From assembly GCF_012911605.1 (NCBI RefSeq), contig NZ_JAAMPT010000203.1, forward strand, positions 62,001 to 126,000: DNA of 64,000 bases. The letters are read 5' to 3'. Origin of the DNA: Flavobacterium solisilvae (GTDB lineage: Bacteria; Bacteroidota; Bacteroidia; Flavobacteriales; Flavobacteriaceae). The position numbers were made by a program, and so were the translations under genes. Positions 54,583-63,991 of the stretch are shown piece after piece; position 1 is the stretch's first letter, and each line of letters opens with the position of its first letter. Below the pieces are notes generated by a model that was given only the letters and a program-made list of their open reading frames with translations, searched no databases and had not been told where the DNA came from.

Positions 54583-54754
54583 CAAAATGACAAGCACCTG
54601 AATCCAAAATGACACACACCCGAATCCAAAATGACAAGCACCCGAATCCGTTTTTACACGCTCAGAATCGGTTTTTACACGTCCAATATTCAAAATGACA
54701 CACACCCGAATCCCTTTTTACACGCTCAAGATTCGAATTATCACGTCCATTATT
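54583..54754. repeat. eight contiguous 21-22-bp repeats of two subtypes
   Basis: Subtype A (CAAAATGACAAGCACCCGAATC-like, 22 bp) occurs at 54583, 54605, 54627 and 54691. Subtype B (CGTTTTTACACGCTCAGAATC-like, 21 bp) starts at 54649, 54670, 54713 and 54734. Order A-A-A-B-B-A-B-B. The array is bounded by ATAACCTC (54569-54576) and its reverse complement GAGGTTAT (54759-54766). The units abut, so this is not a CRISPR array. Confidence 0.8.
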
Positions 54755-54787
54755 TAAAGAGGTTATGAGATTTCTTGATAAAATAAA

Positions 54788-57196
54788 CTAATTTTTTAAA
54801 GAAGAAATATAATATGAAGCATAGTAGATTTGTTTGATACTAGGAGTATCACCAGACTTCAATTTCTTTCCAATTTCATTAAATACAGAATCAAATTTTA
54901 TATTTTTAGATTTTGCAATCATTCCAATTTTGTCAAAGTTTGATATTAAATCTTCCCCTTTTTCAATACAAGAATTATATTTTTTTATAACATAATTTAG
55001 AGTATTCTCTAGTAAAGAGTTTTCTTCAAAAATTATCTTATCCAAAACATCGAGATAATTAATTCTTATTTTTTGAATTAAATTATTTTCAAAGTTTACT
55101 AAATCTTCTGTTAACTCATCTCGTTGTTGAATTAATGCAGCGATATTTGAAACTTTACTTCTTTCATTATCAGTTAGATTATCCCACAATAAAGAGTTTA
55201 TTTTTTTATAAAATTCAGATGTTTTCGAATGTATATTTATACTATCTTTTAAAAATTTAAAATCAACTTCTTTGTTTTTAGTGTTGGCTTTTAATTTTTT
55301 TTCTAAATCTTTTTTAGAGATAGAATATTTATTAAAAATTTTAGAGGAATTATCGCTATTTAAAAAATCTTTCATTTCATGTGAGTTATATATATCATCC
55401 CACATTTCTTTCTTTTTACTATATTCTCCTAAATCATCACTTTTTGCATATTTTTTTATCAATTCATTTACTAGTATCATTAACTCTTTTAGATGTACTT
55501 TCAAATCATCTTCAAGACCTTCTTTAGCCCATAATTTTGCTAAATCAAAAGTGTTTGTGTTCTTCTTATCTCCTTCTGTTTTTGAAAATAAGATTGACAT
55601 TGTATAAGGAACTACAGCAGAACGTAATTGTCCAATTGCATTATTTCTTGCACCATGAATTTCTTCGAGGGATTTGAATAATATTATTCTTGATATTAAT
55701 AATTCATAGAAGTTTCTATCAATATTCAATTTTCTTTCATTTTCTTCTGAACTAATATCTTCAAGGAATTTTCTAAAAATTGCTTCACCACCTTTTTTTA
55801 CTTTGTATGGTTCATCACCCCAAGAAGAATAGTACTTACCTAGTTGTTCTTTTGTAAACCTGTATTCTTTTGGATATTCTTTTTCTATCCTATTCTTTCC
55901 AGATTGACCTGCTATTCTCAGTTTTGTATTGAATTCCCCTTTTGACTTTTCAAAGAACCATTTACGTCCTGAAGGTGTAATTATACTTTCAGAAAGAGCT
56001 TTAATTTTATTCAACTGAGGATTTCTTGAACGTAAATCTACAGTAGTAACTTTTGATTGAGAATTTGAAAATTCACTTATACTAGAGATTAATTCATTTA
56101 AATCTTCTTCGGAAACGTTTTTGGCAACATTAATTTTTGCCATTACTTTTACTTTACTTACGTCGATTCCATCTTTTTGACTAAAGTAAATACTCGCAGT
56201 AGTTTGACCTCCATTAACAATTTGAAAATCAGATAAGGATTTTATATAAACTTTGTCGTTAATTGTTTCAATTTCTTTATTACTTGCAGTTATAGTCAAA
56301 CCATTATTAAATGCAATAAATTTTTCTGGATCTTTTGTTAATGTTTTTCTCATACCAAGATTTACTCCTCTAAACTGCAAGAAAGACCTAACATTTTTTT
56401 CTAATAATCTCGAACTAAATCTTTTATAAAGTTCTGCTAATATAGTAGCAGGTAAAACACATAAATAAGATTCAAAATTTATTTCGTCAGCTGCTTTTAT
56501 GGCTTCAATTTTAAAATCAAATTGTTCTTCAAAATTAATGGTCAAAGCTTCTCTATTACCTTGTGAAATTAGAACACTGTATAGAAAATTTAAGTCTACT
56601 AATCTTTTTAAGATTAAGATTTCTTTTTCTACAGTTTCTCTGTTTTTAGTATATCTTATTTTTATTTTTTCATCTTTGAAATCCATTCTTTTTGGCTGCA
56701 CATTTGAACCGCTACCGGTTACAGTAGCTGTTGCAGAAACTAAAAATATTTCTACAACATCAAACTGGTCAGCACCAAGGGAAGAAGACATTTGGTTAAT
56801 TAAAGCATTTATTGCTCCAATATCTTGTATGTCATTCAAATGCCCTTTTATAGCTTTGTTTGTAAAGCTTGTAGCTTTTTTAAATATAGCGTCATAATAC
56901 TCCTTCAATGAAATTTCAAGATTTTTCGTGTTTAAATCTATTGATTCATTGTTTAAAATGAATAACTGTAATCTTTCTCCAGAGTCATTTATTACATATC
57001 CGTTGATTTTAATTGGAGAACCATCAATCTCCGTTGAATAATAAGTTTCCGTAAAATCTTCCGTATCTATTAATTTAGCATCCAGCATAGAAGGAATGAT
57101 ATTATTAATAAAACTACTTTCATTAATAAACCCTTCGTCATCTTTAGACTCATTAAGTAAATCAACACGATATTTTAAATACTCTTGAATTTCCAT
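54788..57196 (-). CDS. AIPR family protein
   Basis: An 802-residue protein of the AIPR family (PF10592, abortive infection phage resistance). Landmarks: NVRSFLQFRGVNLGMRKTL (~268-286), EKFIAFNNGLTITAS (~291-305), FQIVNGGQTTASIY (~324-337) and SNSQSKVTTVDLRSRNPQ (~377-394). KWFFEKSKGEF follows, and the C-terminal ~250 residues are helical and probably coiled. AIPR proteins are linked to phage resistance and often sit in restriction-modification operons; the biochemical activity is not established. Last gene of the five-gene operon; its ATG follows the preceding stop with no gap. Lys/Asn/Ile-rich codon use matches the operon, not the housekeeping neighbours. Confidence 0.92.
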   Translation of the reverse strand: MEIQEYLKYRVDLLNESKDDEGFINESSFINNIIPSMLDAKLIDTEDFTETYYSTEIDGSPIKINGYVINDSGERLQLFILNNESIDLNTKNLEISLKEYYDAIFKKATSFTNKAIKGHLNDIQDIGAINALINQMSSSLGADQFDVVEIFLVSATATVTGSGSNVQPKRMDFKDEKIKIRYTKNRETVEKEILILKRLVDLNFLYSVLISQGNREALTINFEEQFDFKIEAIKAADEINFESYLCVLPATILAELYKRFSSRLLEKNVRSFLQFRGVNLGMRKTLTKDPEKFIAFNNGLTITASNKEIETINDKVYIKSLSDFQIVNGGQTTASIYFSQKDGIDVSKVKVMAKINVAKNVSEEDLNELISSISEFSNSQSKVTTVDLRSRNPQLNKIKALSESIITPSGRKWFFEKSKGEFNTKLRIAGQSGKNRIEKEYPKEYRFTKEQLGKYYSSWGDEPYKVKKGGEAIFRKFLEDISSEENERKLNIDRNFYELLISRIILFKSLEEIHGARNNAIGQLRSAVVPYTMSILFSKTEGDKKNTNTFDLAKLWAKEGLEDDLKVHLKELMILVNELIKKYAKSDDLGEYSKKKEMWDDIYNSHEMKDFLNSDNSSKIFNKYSISKKDLEKKLKANTKNKEVDFKFLKDSINIHSKTSEFYKKINSLLWDNLTDNERSKVSNIAALIQQRDELTEDLVNFENNLIQKIRINYLDVLDKIIFEENSLLENTLNYVIKKYNSCIEKGEDLISNFDKIGMIAKSKNIKFDSVFNEIGKKLKSGDTPSIKQIYYASYYISSLKN

Positions 57197-58159
57197 CTAG
57201 AATTGTTTTTTGTTGATAATAAATTTTTCAATCAGATTTAATCTGATGCTGTAATTTAATTTATAGACTTCTTCTGGAATTGTAGAACGAATTAGTTTTG
57301 GAAAATTTTCTTTAGTGCTATCATATGAAATTTCTTCAATTGGTGTATAACGATAAACTTCATATTGATCTAAATCCCCAATAGTCAATCCTTTTTGAGC
57401 TAACGTATTTATAAAAATTGAATTGTCTCCTAATTTATCAAGAACTATTGTTTTTACTTCATTGATCAATAATTTTAGACTTAATCCATTTTCATTGTCT
57501 GGATTTACAAAAATTACTACTAATTCTAGCTCTTTACCTTTTTCAGATTGCAATTGAAATTCACTCGAAATACGAACATTATTTTTAGAACTTTCAATTG
57601 TTTTGATTTCATAATCTGTAAATTCAAAAACAAAATCATGTCCTTCATCATATGGTCCTCGCCATGAAATTAAAACATCATCAACATCTATTTTTGAGGT
57701 AAGTAGTAAATTCTTTAAATAGAAGAGTTCTCCAATCAATCCTTTTACTTGTTCTCTTGTGAGCCCATCTGTTTTTTTATTTTCAAAAAAAGCACTCCAC
57801 TTAAAAAAGTGTCTTGTAAATAATTCCGAATACTCTTCGGTATTATAAATATTGTAAATTTTACTGTAAATAGATAATATTAAATCATCGAATAAGTCTT
57901 TGAAAAAGTCATCATTTAAGATAATACACAAGCATTTTTCTTTTTTAAAATATTTAAGGGAAAGGTTTTCTTTTTCAAATTGTTGAAAAGGTTTGTCATA
58001 ATCAAGAGGCAATTCAAGAATTAAACATCTTTGACTTTTTTTATTAAAACCAATGTTTAATTGAGGTATTGACTCTTTTGAAAGTAATTTATATTCAAAC
58101 TCTCCTTCTCCAGATGGAATAATTTTATTCCAAATATTTTCAATGATTTCTTTATTCAT
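57197..58159 (-). CDS. PD-(D/E)XK motif protein (DUF4420 type)
   Basis: A 320-residue protein of the PF14390 family of nuclease-like proteins. A conserved KGLIGELFYLKNLL (Glu144) precedes the core YDEGHDFVFEFTDYEIKTIES, giving the D-xn-ExK site Asp175 ... Glu184-Ile-Lys186. The N-terminal ~120 residues and the C-terminal ~110 are of unassigned fold. It would supply the DNA-cutting activity of the system. It overlaps the Z1 gene by 8 bp and abuts the AIPR ATG, so the three are translated from one message. Confidence 0.9.
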   Translation of the reverse strand: MNKEIIENIWNKIIPSGEGEFEYKLLSKESIPQLNIGFNKKSQRCLILELPLDYDKPFQQFEKENLSLKYFKKEKCLCIILNDDFFKDLFDDLILSIYSKIYNIYNTEEYSELFTRHFFKWSAFFENKKTDGLTREQVKGLIGELFYLKNLLLTSKIDVDDVLISWRGPYDEGHDFVFEFTDYEIKTIESSKNNVRISSEFQLQSEKGKELELVVIFVNPDNENGLSLKLLINEVKTIVLDKLGDNSIFINTLAQKGLTIGDLDQYEVYRYTPIEEISYDSTKENFPKLIRSTIPEEVYKLNYSIRLNLIEKFIINKKQF

Positions 58160-61100
58160 TTTCTAATGATTCAATTTCGTCACTTTCATCCTCCTCTTCA
58201 AGACTATTATTTTCATTTTCTCTTATATGAACATTAATTAAATAATCTTCACCAAGACCAGCATCAATTGGAGGAATACCAATTGCATAACCAATTAGAG
58301 GTATAGTTAAATCTATATTTTCATTATTTGCTTTTTCAACGAGGGCATCATCTCTAAAAACTTCAGTCAAATCCATTAAGAAAACAACTAATAATCCATC
58401 TGTTGGTTTCATTTTTTCACGAAATGCTTTTTCAGGAGTATTTTTATTATATTTTTCTTTGAATTCTTGTTCAATTAGTGCGATTTTTTCTACTTCCAAA
58501 GTCATACTCATATCACGACCACCAGATAAAATATTTGAAGATCCACCAGATACTTTAAATATATTCTTATCAATAAGTTTAGTGTAATACTTTGTTCCTT
58601 CTTTTGAACTACTTCTCTTTATTAATTCAATATCATTTGCAAAATTTGTGTCATTTTTTTGCAAATACTTATCTGTAGATCCTGTTGTTTTTATTGCAAT
58701 TGTCCAATTGGTTAATTTTTCAAACTCGTTACACTTTCTTACGAATCTTATAACTGCCTCGGTAGGGAAATCAACAAAAGTTTTTTGTGAGATTAGAAAA
58801 TCTTCTAATCCATTTACATCAGTTTTTAATATTATTGCCTTTCTAAAATCATCATAGAAGAAATTTTCTTTGTATTTGTTATAAATAGATTTGAAATTTT
58901 TCCAAGAAGATTCTATTGTACTTTTATTTATTAATAAATCGGTTGTTTGCAAAAGTTTATCTTCAAAAGACCATTTTTCAGTAATAGTATTTTTTAAAAT
59001 TGCAGGTCTAGTAATTTGTAAAGCGCTTGGATGAGTTAGAATTTTAGTTGCATAATCTCTAGGTTTCTTTTTTGCTTTTGATAACATTCTAAACTCTTCC
59101 TCTAATTCTTCTATTGTCCATGTACATTGGTCAAATTTTTCAAATGAATCAGCAGTTGTAAATAATTTACAACAGTCTAAATATCCTGGTCTGTAGCCAA
59201 ACCATCTGCCCATTTGTAAAAGCGTATCTGCATAATTTGTGTTTCTAATGAAGTAATTAATTGTCAGTCCTTCAAGGGTAAAACCTCTAGAAAGTTTATT
59301 CCCTCCAATTACAATATATTTTTTTTCACCGCTTTCGTAATCAAGAATATCTTTTTCAACAGTATTTACTGCTTTTACTTCAATTCCATTAATTGCAGAA
59401 ACCAATAAATCTCTAACTTCAAGGAATGTTTTCCTTGTCAAATATTCATCTTCATAGTTTTCAGGCAAATATTCTCTAATGTTATTTATTGCATCGGCAT
59501 AATATTTAATCCAAATTCTTTCAAACTCTATAAAAATTGAGTCACTTGCAGATAAAGTGTCGTTATTTAATCGAGTTTTTATGTAATCTATTTTTTCTAT
59601 TATAAGTTTTTTAGTTTTACATTGCCAATCTGAAAATCTCGAGATATGAATTAGCATTGTATTATGAGGATGAAATAACTTTGATTGTATTAATTCAGGT
59701 CTCCTTGATAATCTTATAGCAATTGAAACTATAAAACATTTTATCGCTTCATCTAAAGATTTTGGTAATTGATGTGGAAATAATTCATCTATTTTTTCCT
59801 TACCGCCACCATTTTTACCATCATCTTTTTTTGTTGCTCTTGTACTTTCTTTATAGTTTTTAAAAGATATGTATTCAGAAACAGCAATAGGATCATTATC
59901 GAATTCACTTTTATTATTATATTTTTTCACTCCTTTTAGACTTCCGTCAGATAAGACTTCAACTCTTTCAGGAAAACACTCAATATAGTCACTCAATGGC
60001 TCGGCTAATAAAGGCTCAATTTTTTTAATTTCTTCAATTCGTGTTTCAAAGAAATTTTTTGGTCCTATATAGTTTGAAGGCGGAATTAACAATTCAATAA
60101 AATCATCAGGGAATAAATTTCCTTCTAGGTCAAATTCTAATTCAGAATTATTTTTACTGTCTTTAACCTTCCATTTTACTTCAGGTTTCTTATTCCAATC
60201 TTGAAGTATATTAGCAAAAGGGGTTGCTGTGTAACCAATATATGTCTTACGATTGAACAAGGCTAGCAAAGCTCTAATATGACCATTTATTTTGTTTGCA
60301 TATTCACTTCCTTTGTGTCCAAGATTATTAATAGATGCATTATCCGCTTCATCATCAATAATAAGAAAAGGTATATTATGTTTATCATTATTTTCTAATA
60401 AGTATTCGTTTAACCACAAAAGCAAATTTTGTAACACGCTTGTATTTTTTTTACAAATTAAAATATTTGTGTTATTTAGGCTAAATTGAGCTTGTTGCAT
60501 TGTTCTATTAAAATCATTTTGAGTTGAAGTTGGTAGGATTACTTGATTAACGTCAGTAAATCGTCCCAATTGACCAAAAGATGATATTTCGCCAACACCT
60601 ATAAATTTATCTTGGGCAATCATTTTGCCCTCTACTTCTTTTTCTGTTCTGATTTGAGTTTGTCTTCTCAAATCTTCCATGATGCCAGATAATACTATTA
60701 TAAGTTTATATCCAACATCAATAGAGCTATTTACAACAGCATTAAAATTTGAAGTTTTACCAGATTGTACACTACCAACAACTAAACCTTTTACAAAGAA
60801 ATTATTTGGATTTTTAGGATCTCCTATTTTTTTTATAATTTCTAGACTTGATCTTTCTGTTTCGTTAATCATTGATTTAGAACGCCCAAGTTTCTGTTCT
60901 AAATATAATAAATACCTTCCTCGATATGTTTTTGCTTTTGTTTCATCATTATCCCAACCAATTTCATCAATTCTATTTTCATTTAACCAAGTATCTTTAT
61001 ATTCATTTTGGATAGACATACTTGGGTTCATTATAGTTCTATAGTTGTATCTTACATCTCTTAGAGCAATCGTATACTTCTCGTCAAAATCAAAATTACC

Positions 61101-61259
61101 CCCATTAATAATCATAGGAAAAGACATTTGAAAAGCGGATAGACATTTGTTTTTTAAATCTTCACCTTCAAAAAAATCTCTGTCTGCATATCCTCTTTCT
61201 TGAAGAAAAGCTTCATAATTATATATAATAAAGCTTTTTATAAGTTCAATTGGGTTCAT
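58152..61259 (-). CDS. Z1 domain SF2 helicase-like protein
   Basis: A 1035-residue protein with all the marks of the Z1 (PF10593) family. Walker A GLVVGSVQSGKTSNF (162-169), DDEAD box FLIIDDEADNASI (302-306) and motif III IGYTATPFANI (342-350) are present. The Z1-specific GGNKLSRGFTLEGLTINYF (652-670) and DTLLQMGRWFGYRPGY (678-693, Arg-finger motif VI) follow. The N-terminus (1-150) is unassigned, and the last ~25 residues are strongly acidic (ENNSLEEEDESDEIESLENE). It is expected to be an ATP-driven DNA translocase that couples the GHKL and nuclease subunits. Its ATG lies 6 bp after the GHKL gene. Confidence 0.94.
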   Translation of the reverse strand: MNPIELIKSFIIYNYEAFLQERGYADRDFFEGEDLKNKCLSAFQMSFPMIINGGNFDFDEKYTIALRDVRYNYRTIMNPSMSIQNEYKDTWLNENRIDEIGWDNDETKAKTYRGRYLLYLEQKLGRSKSMINETERSSLEIIKKIGDPKNPNNFFVKGLVVGSVQSGKTSNFNAVVNSSIDVGYKLIIVLSGIMEDLRRQTQIRTEKEVEGKMIAQDKFIGVGEISSFGQLGRFTDVNQVILPTSTQNDFNRTMQQAQFSLNNTNILICKKNTSVLQNLLLWLNEYLLENNDKHNIPFLIIDDEADNASINNLGHKGSEYANKINGHIRALLALFNRKTYIGYTATPFANILQDWNKKPEVKWKVKDSKNNSELEFDLEGNLFPDDFIELLIPPSNYIGPKNFFETRIEEIKKIEPLLAEPLSDYIECFPERVEVLSDGSLKGVKKYNNKSEFDNDPIAVSEYISFKNYKESTRATKKDDGKNGGGKEKIDELFPHQLPKSLDEAIKCFIVSIAIRLSRRPELIQSKLFHPHNTMLIHISRFSDWQCKTKKLIIEKIDYIKTRLNNDTLSASDSIFIEFERIWIKYYADAINNIREYLPENYEDEYLTRKTFLEVRDLLVSAINGIEVKAVNTVEKDILDYESGEKKYIVIGGNKLSRGFTLEGLTINYFIRNTNYADTLLQMGRWFGYRPGYLDCCKLFTTADSFEKFDQCTWTIEELEEEFRMLSKAKKKPRDYATKILTHPSALQITRPAILKNTITEKWSFEDKLLQTTDLLINKSTIESSWKNFKSIYNKYKENFFYDDFRKAIILKTDVNGLEDFLISQKTFVDFPTEAVIRFVRKCNEFEKLTNWTIAIKTTGSTDKYLQKNDTNFANDIELIKRSSSKEGTKYYTKLIDKNIFKVSGGSSNILSGGRDMSMTLEVEKIALIEQEFKEKYNKNTPEKAFREKMKPTDGLLVVFLMDLTEVFRDDALVEKANNENIDLTIPLIGYAIGIPPIDAGLGEDYLINVHIRENENNSLEEEDESDEIESLENE

Positions 61260-61265
61260 ATATTC

Positions 61266-62768
61266 TTAATTTAAAAGTGAAGTAATTTCATCAGGGATAT
61301 TGTTTTTTAAACCTAGATTTGGTAAAATGTCTTTCTTGATTTTTTCTTTGTGTATTCCAAGATTTAAGAGTTGATTAATTGACTTAACAATATCATCAAT
61401 AGATATTCCATCCTTTTCTACATTTCCAGTTATTTCAATATTCTCTACTTGACGTACTTTATTAATTAGGTTAGAACTCATTTTTAGAATAAAATTAAGT
61501 TCTGCTTTTTGTTTGTTATTAAGAGAACTCTTTAAAGATTTCAATAATGGAAAGTCTTCATTATAATTCATTAAAACCCCTTTACTGGTAGCTTCTTTAT
61601 TAAAAAGTTGATTGTTGTCTTTTTTTTGTTTCTGAGAAACATTTACAAGAATATGATTGTAAAATTCTTTCTGCGATTCTTTAGTTAAGTAGCTAATTTC
61701 TCTTAAAAATGAAATCTTTAAATCATGAGGTATATTTATTTGAGATTTAGCTACATTAAGATGGAAAAGATGATCAATTTTATTTCCAATTTCAACTCTT
61801 AATCTACCTAGTTGCATCCTAGATGACTTTTTTATTAAATTATTCCAACCACCAAAAAGTATTAATCGATTAGCCCTGTAAATATAAATTCCTTCCATAT
61901 CAATTAGACTTTTATTGTTTGGAGTCCATATTGAATTATTGTTTTTTGAATCTTTTATACTTGAATTTGGCAAAATAAAACCTTGAATGTTAACTATATC
62001 TTTACCAAATTCTTTTTGTCTTGATTCAAGTATTCTAAGACCTGAATTATCTGTTCTAAACGGATTGAAAGGTTTAACAATACTGTTATTGATTCTAATT
62101 TTTAAAGGGTTTATATTTTTTTCCATAAACCTATGGAATACAATTGAAAGATATTCGCTTGTATTGTTGGTTATTTCCTCTTTAAATGCGCTTTTTTTAT
62201 TTTCTTCTTCAAGATAATTTTCGAACTTATATAAACCTTGCCACACAATAATTGTGTTTGGAATAAAGTCATTCGATTTTTCTAAATGTTTATCTGAATG
62301 AAATTGGTATTTTTCTATATATTTTGATATTTCTTCTTCACTATTAATTAATATTTCCCATCCTTGATTTTTTAAATGATCAACATCCCATGTTATTCCG
62401 CTAAACTTTTTATCCCCTTTTTTTCTAGATAAAACTGTAAATTTTCTTGTTTGGGAAAATGAGGCTGTTTTAAGGCCTAAACCAAATCTCCCTAAATCTT
62501 CAGACTCTCTATAATCTTCTGGAGATTGACTTGGGAATTGCATGTTTTTTTTTAATGAATCATAATCCATTCCACTACCATTATCTGCTAAATAAAGTTC
62601 AAAAGGGGTAGTTTCAGTATCCGTTAAAATTTCAATTCTATCTGCATTAGCTGATATAGAGTTATCAATTAAATCTGCTAAAGCTGTTTCTAAACTATAT
62701 CCCTGCTCTGCAATAGATTTAATTAAAAATTCAGGATTAGGATTTGCTAATTCATAATTTTCATTCAT
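61266..62768 (-). CDS. GHKL ATPase, MutL/MORC-like
   Basis: A 500-residue protein with a full GHKL ATP site. The N-box is ETALADLIDNSISANADRIEI (Glu27, Asp32 and Asn36 region), G1 box ADNGSGMDYDSL (62-67), and G2/lid DLGRFGLGLKTASFSQTRKF (91-110). The second half (~200-330) fits the S5-like transducer domain (NPLKIRINNSIVKPFNPFR ... RANRLILFGGWNNL). This is the MORC/MutL-type module known in prokaryotic restriction-modification operons. ATP-driven dimer closure around DNA is expected. Its ATG overlaps the methyltransferase stop by 4 bp (ATGA). Confidence 0.93.
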   Translation of the reverse strand: MNENYELANPNPEFLIKSIAEQGYSLETALADLIDNSISANADRIEILTDTETTPFELYLADNGSGMDYDSLKKNMQFPSQSPEDYRESEDLGRFGLGLKTASFSQTRKFTVLSRKKGDKKFSGITWDVDHLKNQGWEILINSEEEISKYIEKYQFHSDKHLEKSNDFIPNTIIVWQGLYKFENYLEEENKKSAFKEEITNNTSEYLSIVFHRFMEKNINPLKIRINNSIVKPFNPFRTDNSGLRILESRQKEFGKDIVNIQGFILPNSSIKDSKNNNSIWTPNNKSLIDMEGIYIYRANRLILFGGWNNLIKKSSRMQLGRLRVEIGNKIDHLFHLNVAKSQINIPHDLKISFLREISYLTKESQKEFYNHILVNVSQKQKKDNNQLFNKEATSKGVLMNYNEDFPLLKSLKSSLNNKQKAELNFILKMSSNLINKVRQVENIEITGNVEKDGISIDDIVKSINQLLNLGIHKEKIKKDILPNLGLKNNIPDEITSLLN

Positions 62769-63991
62769 ATCATTTCCTTAATTTTTTTTGCAATTCCCTC
62801 TGCCATCAGTACCGGAACCGCATTACCAATTTGTTTAAATGCAGTTGTTCTGCTTGACTCAAAAAAATAGTCGTCAGGAAATGATTGTATTCTTGCAGCT
62901 TCTCTTACTGTAATCGATCGGTTTTGTTCTATATCTGGATGAATATAGTAATGTCCATCAGCACAAATGTGAGCAACAACGGTATGTGAAACACCTTTGT
63001 GGTTTACAACTTGAAATCTATTTGTGAATGATTTTGTATTGCTATGTTTTATGAGACGCTTAGGTAGTTCTGCATAATTTAATCTTTTACCATCATTAAC
63101 CCATTTATCAACCGCTATTTTATAGATTTCTAGGTCATTTTCATTATTAAATCTTGAAACGTGTTGCGTTGTAAAATCTATCCCATTCCTAATGCCAGTA
63201 GATTCTAAATAATGATTTGTTTTTTTTGAATATTTAGTTTCTTTCCATTCACCTTGTCCGCTTTTTATTTTTGGTAAATCAGAAAACAAATCCTTTGAAA
63301 TTTCAAATTGATTAATTACTTCTTCAAAATCAGGATACTTTAAATTCAAATTCTTTTTCCATCCAATTATAATAACTCGTTTCCTATCCTGTAAAACATT
63401 AAAATTCTTTGCATTTAATACTTTTTTATCTAATTCATATCCTGCTTCTTTTACAGCATTAAAAATAAGATCTAAATATTGTCCGTTATTAGCTGATAAA
63501 ATACCAGGAACATTTTCAAATACAAACATTTTAGGGTTATACCTTTCTAAAAACTTTACATAATATTTATATAAATGATTTCTTGGATCATCATCCATGT
63601 TTTTTCTAGCTCTTCCCGCAACAGAGTATGCTTGACATGGTGGACCGCCAATAATTAAATCGACCTCTTTTCCATTTAATTCACTATCAATTATGTCAAA
63701 AATAAACGGAAGAGTTTCGGCTGAAATTTCTTTGTTGATTACCGATTTTATTAGATGTTTTGGTATTTTATTCCACAAATCATCTCTTGTTATTTTACCT
63801 TTTAAATAATCGTGGTATTCATTAATTCTATTACTATTTTTCAAATAATGAAATGAAGTTCTTGTTTTTAATGTGTCACAAGCATCTTTATTCATTTCAA
63901 CGTGAGCAATCGGTTCAAATCCAGCTCTAATAAATCCTTCTGATAAACCACCAGCACCAGCAAATAAATCAATGAAATTTAAATTATTCAT
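62765..63991 (-). CDS. C5-cytosine DNA methyltransferase
   Basis: A 408-residue protein from ATG 63991; two more codons to a TTG at 63997 are less likely. Methylates cytosine C5 in a sequence I cannot predict. Motifs: I NFIDLFAGAGGLSEGF (AdoMet), IV IIGGPPCQAYSVAGR (catalytic Cys119), VI MFVFENVPG, VIII VLQDRKRVIIIGW, IX ITVREAARIQSFPD and X QIGNAVPVLMAEGIA. An insert of ~60 residues (47-108) lies between motifs III and IV, where Dcm-type enzymes of such operons often have one. The target-recognition domain lies at ~220-330. Only 9 bp lie upstream in the window, so the operon may continue. Confidence 0.95.
   Translation of the reverse strand: MNNLNFIDLFAGAGGLSEGFIRAGFEPIAHVEMNKDACDTLKTRTSFHYLKNSNRINEYHDYLKGKITRDDLWNKIPKHLIKSVINKEISAETLPFIFDIIDSELNGKEVDLIIGGPPCQAYSVAGRARKNMDDDPRNHLYKYYVKFLERYNPKMFVFENVPGILSANNGQYLDLIFNAVKEAGYELDKKVLNAKNFNVLQDRKRVIIIGWKKNLNLKYPDFEEVINQFEISKDLFSDLPKIKSGQGEWKETKYSKKTNHYLESTGIRNGIDFTTQHVSRFNNENDLEIYKIAVDKWVNDGKRLNYAELPKRLIKHSNTKSFTNRFQVVNHKGVSHTVVAHICADGHYYIHPDIEQNRSITVREAARIQSFPDDYFFESSRTTAFKQIGNAVPVLMAEGIAKKIKEMI

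Larger units (their letters stand above)
54150..54787. other. 638-bp spacer between amt and the defence operon
   Basis: No gene is seen. The segment holds the amt promoter and dyad (54171-54218), a near-palindrome ACTGTTCTAGAATAGT (54280-54295), an 11-bp-periodic tract (54360-54469) and a 21-22-bp repeat array (54583-54754). No clear terminator follows the AIPR gene on the minus strand. Confidence 0.8.

Noticed and set aside
54583-54754. Possible CRISPR array in the spacer beside the defence operon
   Set aside because: The 21-22-bp units abut each other with no unique spacers, and there are no cas genes in the window.
54360-54754. Plasmid- or phage-type replication origin with iterons
   Set aside because: No Rep, DnaA-box cluster or partition gene is adjacent; repeats alone are not enough.
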